DNA of 11,498 nt from an uncultured Spirochaetia bacterium. Its GTDB lineage: Bacteria; Spirochaetota; CALGPD01. The position numbers and the translations under genes were made by a program. A model generated the notes under the pieces. That model saw nothing but the letters and a program-made list of their open reading frames with translations. It was not told the DNA's origin and made no database searches. Shown here piece after piece: positions 7,297 through 11,498 of the stretch; position 1 is the first letter of the stretch, and each line of letters starts with the position of its first letter. Location: assembly GCA_937960625.1 (NCBI GenBank), contig CALGPD010000223.1, positions 1 to 11,498 on the forward strand. Direction: 5' to 3'.

Positions 7297-8019
7297 ATGC
7301 AGAATATAAGAATAAATCCGCAGTCAATGAGTTATAACATAGATATCGTATTTTGTATAGATATTTCAGACTCAATGACCCCTATAATAAATCAAGTAAA
7401 AGAAAACGCTAAACAAATTCCCGAAATAATAAATCAGGAATGTACTAAAAAAGGAAAAAAAGTTAAGAACATCCGCCTCAAACTTATACAATATTGTAAT
7501 ATGTACAACGAAGAAGACCCGGGAAGGTTAATAACCGGTGAGTTCACTGAAAACGGAGAAGAGTTTTTCAATCAGGTGGACAGCATTAAAACAACCGGAG
7601 GAAATGCAGTATACGACGCGCTTGAAAACAAATATGAACTTTACCCTCATGAGTTTAGAAAACTCGCTAATGAATCAACTTTAGACGCTATTTTGTTTGC
7701 TTGTGAATCAGATTGGTACAAGGAAAGCGGAAAATCCCGTAAGGTTATTATTGCAATGACTGATGAGCCGGCAGGGGTTATTCACCCTGAGAGTTTAAAA
7801 CCGGGGGAACAACGCGGTGTAAATACAGTTATAAACCGTTATTTAGGAATTTCTTTATCAAATGAAGCACGGTTATTAATAATAGGCCCTGAATGTGAAG
7901 ACTTTACAGCGCTTTCACAAGCAGAATTTACACAATATATTAAAAGTTCTCCGGGAAACGGGCTTGAAGAAATCGGTTTTTATGAAACGGTTATACCATG
8001 GCTGGTTAACTCAATTTAA
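7297..8019 (+). CDS. TerY-like von Willebrand factor A (VWA) protein, copy 2
   Basis: A 240-residue cytoplasmic VWA protein, a paralogue of the one at 2983-3645: roughly 60% of aligned positions match by eye, and both begin with INPQ-x-x-SYN and end with VIPW-x-VNSI. Here the metal site has the canonical DxSxS form (Asp22, Ser24, Ser26), and TDE is at 155-157. In place of copy 1's GGGDYPE loop it carries about 20 extra residues (about 103-126, with several Tyr, Glu and Lys), right at the edge of the metal site. The two copies have therefore diverged most where partner binding is expected. Start support: GGAG at 7288-7291, 5 nt before the ATG. It is the last gene of the run; its stop is 2 bp from the stop of the convergent TonB-like gene, with no hairpin terminator visible between them. 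Confidence 0.9.
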   Translation: MQNIRINPQSMSYNIDIVFCIDISDSMTPIINQVKENAKQIPEIINQECTKKGKKVKNIRLKLIQYCNMYNEEDPGRLITGEFTENGEEFFNQVDSIKTTGGNAVYDALENKYELYPHEFRKLANESTLDAILFACESDWYKESGKSRKVIIAMTDEPAGVIHPESLKPGEQRGVNTVINRYLGISLSNEARLLIIGPECEDFTALSQAEFTQYIKSSPGNGLEEIGFYETVIPWLVNSI

Positions 8020-8021
8020 TA

Positions 8022-8924
8022 TTATTTCCGGGCAGTTTTGAGTTTTTTATATTCAAAATAGAACGCGCCTTTAAGCTTTACAGGGATTAATTTACGTTCA
8101 TCTCCGTAAGTGCTGTAATTCCTTCCTATGTAAAAATACGTGTAAACTACTTTAATATCATAGTTTGAAGGTTGATTGCCGAAATTGTTTACGTTTTCTT
8201 TAACAAAATTTATTGCCCGTACCGCAAGCGCGTTTAACGTATTTGACCCTGTTGCGTCGTGTACCCAGACTTTTAATATTTCCCCTTTTCGGTTCATGGT
8301 AAAAGCAACGAGTACAGCTGAATTTTTAATTGAGCCAAAAGTTATGGAATTTACAGGAGCAAAATGCACAAGATATTGCCAGCAGGTTTTAGCAATATTA
8401 ATAAAATATTTAACATTAGGAAAAGCTCTGGTATTAAAAGAAGGTTTACCTGACTCATCAAAATTTAATATAAACCTGTCATGGTCTTTTGTTCTTAATC
8501 TGGGAATATTTAAAACGGGTTTATTTTCTTTATACGCTTTTAGAAAAACATCAGGAACGTCTTCATTACGCGGTTGAATCTTTTTTCTGCTAAAACTATT
8601 ACTGTTATTCATTCTATCAGTGTTTTCTCTTGAACTCTGTTTGGTTATATTATAACCCTGCTCCTGTGTTACCCTTCCCCTTGAAGGATTAAAATTCTCG
8701 GAAACAAAAGGCGTTAATCGCTTCGGTTTCTCGTTGAATTTTTGTTCACTTTCAATAATTATATTTTTTACAGCAGGCATTTTCAAGGTGCGTTTTTGTT
8801 TTGCAAGCCTTCTCAATAAACGGGAAATTTTTACGTTGTTCTCGGGCAAAAAAATAATAAAACCAATCATATGCACTATAACAGCAACGTATAAATAAAA
8901 CGAAAATTTATTTATTCTTTCCAT
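8022..8924 (-). CDS. TonB-like membrane-anchored protein (TonB C-terminal-type domain)
   Basis: A 300-residue protein with an N-terminal membrane helix (about 9-27) containing His18, an Arg/Lys-rich and then Asn/Ser/Arg-rich periplasmic stretch (about 33-150), and a C-terminal TonB-type domain (about 173-268). The signature is the strand VLVAFTMNRKGEILKVWVHD (204-223), then a TGSNTLNALAVRAIN helix and a final strand (DIKVVYTYFYIG). TonB proteins pass ion-motive-force energy from ExbB/ExbD to outer-membrane transporters; a His inside the helix is a known TonB feature. The linker is not the usual Pro-rich type and about 30 residues follow the domain, so TolA-like or other envelope roles are possible. 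No exbB, exbD or receptor gene is nearby. The start has GAGGTG (8936-8941 read on the minus strand) 11 nt upstream, slightly far. Confidence 0.75.
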   Translation of the reverse strand: MERINKFSFYLYVAVIVHMIGFIIFLPENNVKISRLLRRLAKQKRTLKMPAVKNIIIESEQKFNEKPKRLTPFVSENFNPSRGRVTQEQGYNITKQSSRENTDRMNNSNSFSRKKIQPRNEDVPDVFLKAYKENKPVLNIPRLRTKDHDRFILNFDESGKPSFNTRAFPNVKYFINIAKTCWQYLVHFAPVNSITFGSIKNSAVLVAFTMNRKGEILKVWVHDATGSNTLNALAVRAINFVKENVNNFGNQPSNYDIKVVYTYFYIGRNYSTYGDERKLIPVKLKGAFYFEYKKLKTARK

Positions 8925-8967
8925 GTTTTTTCTAACACCTCAAATAATTAAATTATTCCTATTTTAA

Positions 8968-8996
8968 TTTTTAACGAAAATATTGGGCTGCGTCAA
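8968..8996 (-). promoter_or_regulatory. weak candidate promoter for the TonB-like gene
   Basis: On the minus strand TTGACG (8996-8991) is followed after 17 bp by TAAAAA (8973-8968), 44 bp before the start codon. The -10 is poor. The 155-bp gap to hisS shows no GC-containing hairpin, so the gene may instead be read through from hisS. Confidence 0.25.
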
Positions 8997-9079
8997 GAAA
9001 TTCTAATAAACTTTTATTACTTTGCTCTGATAACTTTTTAATTACATTGTATTTTCTATTTTCATACTGAATGTCAAAT

Positions 9080-10345
9080 TTATCTGTTTATATTTTTCTG
9101 AATTTCAGTTATCACCTGCTCCAGGCTTAATCCGGTAAATTGCTCTCCTTTTTTCAAGTCTTTTAAAGTATACTTACCGGTTTTAATTTCATCATCGCCA
9201 ATAATTACCGCAAAATGAGAATTTAATCTATCCGCGTCTTTTAGTTGGCTGCCGATTTTTTTAGCTTTCTGACTAATATCTGCTGATAATCCATGATCAC
9301 GCAAATTTTTAAGAACAGAAAAAGCATGTTTAACGTGTTTATGTTCAAAATACGTTACATATATATCTAAAGAAGAAACAGCCTCATCATAAGCCCCGGA
9401 GGATTTATAAGCAATTATTAAACGCTCCATACCTAAAGCCGAACCTACAGCAGGAATTTTATTTTTACCAAAACTTTCAATTAAATTGTCATAACGGCCG
9501 CCGCCCGCAATTGCATCCTGGCCGCCTAAATCACCACTTGTAATTTCAAAAGCAGTACGGGTATAATAGTCAAGCCCTCGCACAAGGCGTTTATCACATG
9601 TGAATTCAATTTCTGCTTGAGGAATCAAACTTTTAACCGTTTCAAAATGCTCTTTGCTTGCAGTATCTAAAAAGTCCTCAATAGCCGGAGCATTATTTAA
9701 TATTTGCTGACACGTTGTAACTTTACAATCAAGCATGCGTAAAATATTTTTTTCATATCTTACTTTACATTGCTCGCATAATCCGTCAAGTTTATCTGAA
9801 AAATACGTTTTTAAGTTTTCAATATACTTTGGCCTGCTGTTTTCATCTCCAACAGAATTTATTTTAAGTTTTACGTTTTTCAATCCAAGGCGTTTAAAAA
9901 GCATGATATTAAAAATTATAACTTCTGCATCCGCAACCGGGCTTTCAGAACCGATTAATTCAATACCGAACTGATGAAATTGACGCTGCCGGCCTTTTTG
10001 CGGCCTTTCCGCTCTAAACATAGGGCCGAAATAAAACCAACGGGTCAAAGCTTCCTGGCCGTGAACTTTATTTTCAACATAAGACCTAACCGCTCCTGCC
10101 GTACCCTCTGGCCGTAAAGTTATTGACTTTCCGCCACGGGACTGAAACGAATACATTTCTTTGCTTACAATATCAGTTTCCTCACCAATACTCCTTGTAA
10201 ACACGTTGGTATATTCTATAACGGGTAAACGTATTTCTTTAAAATTATAATTTGAACAAAGTATTCGGATTTCTTTTTCCAGTTTTTGCCAGACAATACT
10301 TTCATCGGGAAGTATATCATGAGTGCCTTTGACTTTATTAAACAA
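9080..10345 (-). CDS. hisS: histidyl-tRNA synthetase
   Basis: HisRS is a cytoplasmic class II synthetase (usually a dimer) that charges tRNA-His using ATP. The 421-residue protein is complete: KGTHDILP near the N-terminus (6-13), motif 2 FRAERPQKGRQRQFHQFGIE (110-129), the histidine-binding LVRGLDYYTR (254-263), AGGGRYDNLIE (280-290), motif 3 with GSALGMERL (301-309), and a C-terminal anticodon-binding domain (about 325-415). The insertion region holds Cys190, Cys193, Cys207 and Cys212. The start codon is TTG (10345-10343 on the minus strand). It is supported by AAGGA at 10357-10353, 7 nt upstream, and by the position of the KGTHD motif; the next Met is residue 64, which would delete motif 1. 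No T-box leader is evident upstream. Confidence 0.97.
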   Translation of the reverse strand: MFNKVKGTHDILPDESIVWQKLEKEIRILCSNYNFKEIRLPVIEYTNVFTRSIGEETDIVSKEMYSFQSRGGKSITLRPEGTAGAVRSYVENKVHGQEALTRWFYFGPMFRAERPQKGRQRQFHQFGIELIGSESPVADAEVIIFNIMLFKRLGLKNVKLKINSVGDENSRPKYIENLKTYFSDKLDGLCEQCKVRYEKNILRMLDCKVTTCQQILNNAPAIEDFLDTASKEHFETVKSLIPQAEIEFTCDKRLVRGLDYYTRTAFEITSGDLGGQDAIAGGGRYDNLIESFGKNKIPAVGSALGMERLIIAYKSSGAYDEAVSSLDIYVTYFEHKHVKHAFSVLKNLRDHGLSADISQKAKKIGSQLKDADRLNSHFAVIIGDDEIKTGKYTLKDLKKGEQFTGLSLEQVITEIQKNINR

Positions 10346-10352
10346 TTCTCTT

Positions 10353-10357
10353 TCCTT
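10353..10357 (-). promoter_or_regulatory. Shine-Dalgarno that fixes the TTG start of hisS
   Basis: AAGGA on the minus strand ends 7 nt before the TTG codon. It decides the start because no ATG or GTG is available near the expected N-terminus. Confidence 0.8.
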
Positions 10358-10394
10358 AATTTAAATAATTTTATGATTTATATTATTAATGCAA

Positions 10395-10423
10395 AATATA
10401 TACATTAATATTAAAAACGTTAA
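10395..10423 (-). promoter_or_regulatory. candidate hisS promoter
   Basis: On the minus strand TTAACG (10423-10418) and TATATT (10400-10395, 5/6) are 17 bp apart, predicting a leader of about 40 nt before the hisS TTG codon. The surrounding 10346-10592 spacer is extremely AT-rich, which raises the chance of a false match. Confidence 0.35.
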
Positions 10424-10557
10424 TATATAAATCTAATTTTTAAAACAAATTATTATAATAAAGTGCAATTAATTAAAAAAATATTTTTATATGTTGTAAG
10501 ATAAAAAATTATTTTGCTCAAATTAAAATTTTAATGCCTATTGTGCCGATAATTAAA

Positions 10558-10587
10558 TTGACTATTTATATTCGTATGAACTATAAT
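10558..10587 (+). promoter_or_regulatory. strong sigma70-type promoter for the secreted protein gene
   Basis: TTGACT (10558-10563, 5/6) and a perfect TATAAT (10582-10587) are separated by 18 bp. Transcription should begin near 10594, so the ATG at 10593 would lie at or before the transcript start. This supports the start codon at 10617. The promoter faces away from hisS. Confidence 0.65.
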
Positions 10588-10606
10588 AATAAATGGATTC
10601 AAGGAT

Positions 10607-10610
10607 GGAG
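10607..10610 (+). promoter_or_regulatory. Shine-Dalgarno selecting the ATG at 10617
   Basis: GGAG sits 6 nt before the ATG at 10617, the usual distance. The in-frame ATGs at 10593 and 10605 lack a comparable site and would place extra charged residues before the signal peptide. Confidence 0.75.
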
Positions 10611-10616
10611 AAAAAT

Positions 10617-11468
10617 ATGAAAAGGATTTTTCTATTATTAATAATTACAGTTTTAATTTCCACAAACATAATAACCGCGGGGCAAAATACTCCGGCAGGT
10701 GCCGGCGAAGACGCAAATAGCAAAAAACCCGCTGACGCAAACAAACCCAAGCCAACTGCAGGGGCAAAAAAAGAAGATAAAAAAGATGGCAAAAAAGATG
10801 AAAACAAACCAAAAACAATTCCATCCGACCCTTCTTCATTGAAACATAATATGTACCGTGAAATTAAATTAAACACTGATTTTACTTTAAAATTCGTTAA
10901 CAAACTTAAAACTGATAAACTTGAGGATGCGGCAAGTTTTATTAACGTTACTTATAAAGATAAGGATAAAATAAAATCCGTTGCCGCTTATGCCAGAGAT
11001 AAAAAAATTACGTTATTCGTTCTGGATAACAAACTCAATATGTTCTTCTATTACATTACATACGAATATTCAGATGATATTGTAAACTCGTTTATACTCA
11101 GAGACCCAACAGACCAGAAACTTTGGCAGGTAAAATTTGAATATGATGACAAAAAAAATATCACTAAGAATGAAATCTGGAAAAGAGAAACAGTTTCCGG
11201 GGAATTAAAACTCCTTTTCTATAACACTTATCAATATTATGCGCAGGGAAAAATGTTTGTGCACACACGGTATGATAACAACAAAGAAATGGAAGAAAAA
11301 ACTTATTATACTCCACAGGGTTTGAAAAAACGGTATGAACGTTATAAAGGCAACGGAAAACTTCAATATTATACCGTGTACTTTTACCAAAACGGAAAAG
11401 AAATCCGTAAAGAAGTATATTCCGCATCCGATGTTTTGCTTGAAATTATAGCAGGAAAACAAAGTTAA
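10617..11468 (+). CDS. secreted hypothetical protein with Lys/Asp/Ala/Pro linker and Tyr-rich repeats
   Basis: Starting at 10617 gives 283 residues with a clear signal peptide: MKR, a hydrophobic core (about 4-19), and a likely cleavage after the ITA at 19-21, leaving Gly-Gln. There is no lipobox Cys, so it is probably periplasmic or exported. Residues about 24-66 are a low-complexity linker of Ala, Pro, Lys and Asp. The rest is a soluble, strand-rich domain; its last 140 residues contain irregular Tyr-rich units of the form Y-x-x-x-G-K/L-x-x-Y with NGK turns, which resemble MORN or YD-type repeats, but I cannot assign a family. It has its own promoter and ribosome binding site. The longer reading from 10593 is possible on paper but conflicts with the promoter. 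Confidence 0.75.
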   Translation: MKRIFLLLIITVLISTNIITAGQNTPAGAGEDANSKKPADANKPKPTAGAKKEDKKDGKKDENKPKTIPSDPSSLKHNMYREIKLNTDFTLKFVNKLKTDKLEDAASFINVTYKDKDKIKSVAAYARDKKITLFVLDNKLNMFFYYITYEYSDDIVNSFILRDPTDQKLWQVKFEYDDKKNITKNEIWKRETVSGELKLLFYNTYQYYAQGKMFVHTRYDNNKEMEEKTYYTPQGLKKRYERYKGNGKLQYYTVYFYQNGKEIRKEVYSASDVLLEIIAGKQS

Positions 11469-11498
11469 AAATGAAAATATCCATATAAAATATATTTA

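Noticed and set aside
8020..8060. Terminator for the signalling operon near the CCGGG at 8028-8032
   Set aside because: The downstream T-run exists, but no complementary arm forms a stable stem with CCGGG.
8176..8577. Plus-strand open frame of 133 codons opposite the TonB-like gene
   Set aside because: The minus-strand frame has a TM helix and TonB-type domain; the plus frame has no family features and would have to start within a convergent gene.
10346..10592. Possible T-box leader or tRNA before hisS
   Set aside because: No T-box consensus, no specifier-loop architecture and no GC-containing cloverleaf could be found in this almost purely AT spacer.
10593..10616. Longer start for the secreted protein (ATG at 10593 or 10605)
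   Set aside because: 10593 coincides with the predicted transcript start, and the GGAG at 10607-10610 is ideally placed only for the ATG at 10617.
10562..10903. Minus-strand open frame covering the start of the secreted-protein gene
   Set aside because: It is the reverse of a low-complexity Lys/Ala/Pro linker; the plus strand has a promoter, Shine-Dalgarno and signal peptide.

Overview
The window is AT-rich bacterial DNA: genes are at roughly one third G+C by eye and spacers much lower. A lipoprotein-type apbE, a TonB-like membrane-anchored protein and a secreted protein suggest a Gram-negative-type (diderm) cell. Nothing here fixes the phylum; a poorly studied AT-rich lineage is likely. I see no rRNA, tRNA, CRISPR array, transposase or integrase.

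Layout. Bases 1-64 may be the 3' end of a membrane-protein gene. Next is a plus-strand pair: a 94-residue unknown protein overlapping apbE (FAD:protein FMN transferase lipoprotein). After a promoter with a perfect TATAAT comes the core of the window, a tight five-gene plus-strand run (1611-8019). It encodes a zinc-finger/one-TM/beta-propeller protein, a von Willebrand A (VWA) protein, a PP2C phosphatase with a zinc ribbon and an extra C-terminal domain, a Ser/Thr kinase with two degenerate FHA-like repeats, and a second VWA paralogue. On the minus strand, converging on it with only 2 bp between stop codons, are a TonB-like protein and hisS (histidyl-tRNA synthetase, TTG start). Divergent from hisS is a well-formed promoter driving a secreted protein with a Lys/Asp/Ala/Pro-rich linker and Tyr-rich repeats.

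How the genes may work together. VWA + PP2C + kinase matches the 'TerY-P triad' logic known from comparative genomics of tellurite-resistance (Ter) associated systems: a kinase and a phosphatase acting on shared targets around a metal-binding VWA protein. This version differs in having two diverged VWA paralogues flanking the enzyme pair, FHA-like repeats on the kinase, a multidomain phosphatase, and a membrane protein with a cytoplasmic RanBP2-type zinc finger and an outside propeller at the head of the operon. I infer an envelope-linked phospho-signalling module. No Ter effector gene (TerC, TerD, TerB) lies in the window, so input and output are unknown. The flanking genes look unrelated to the module.
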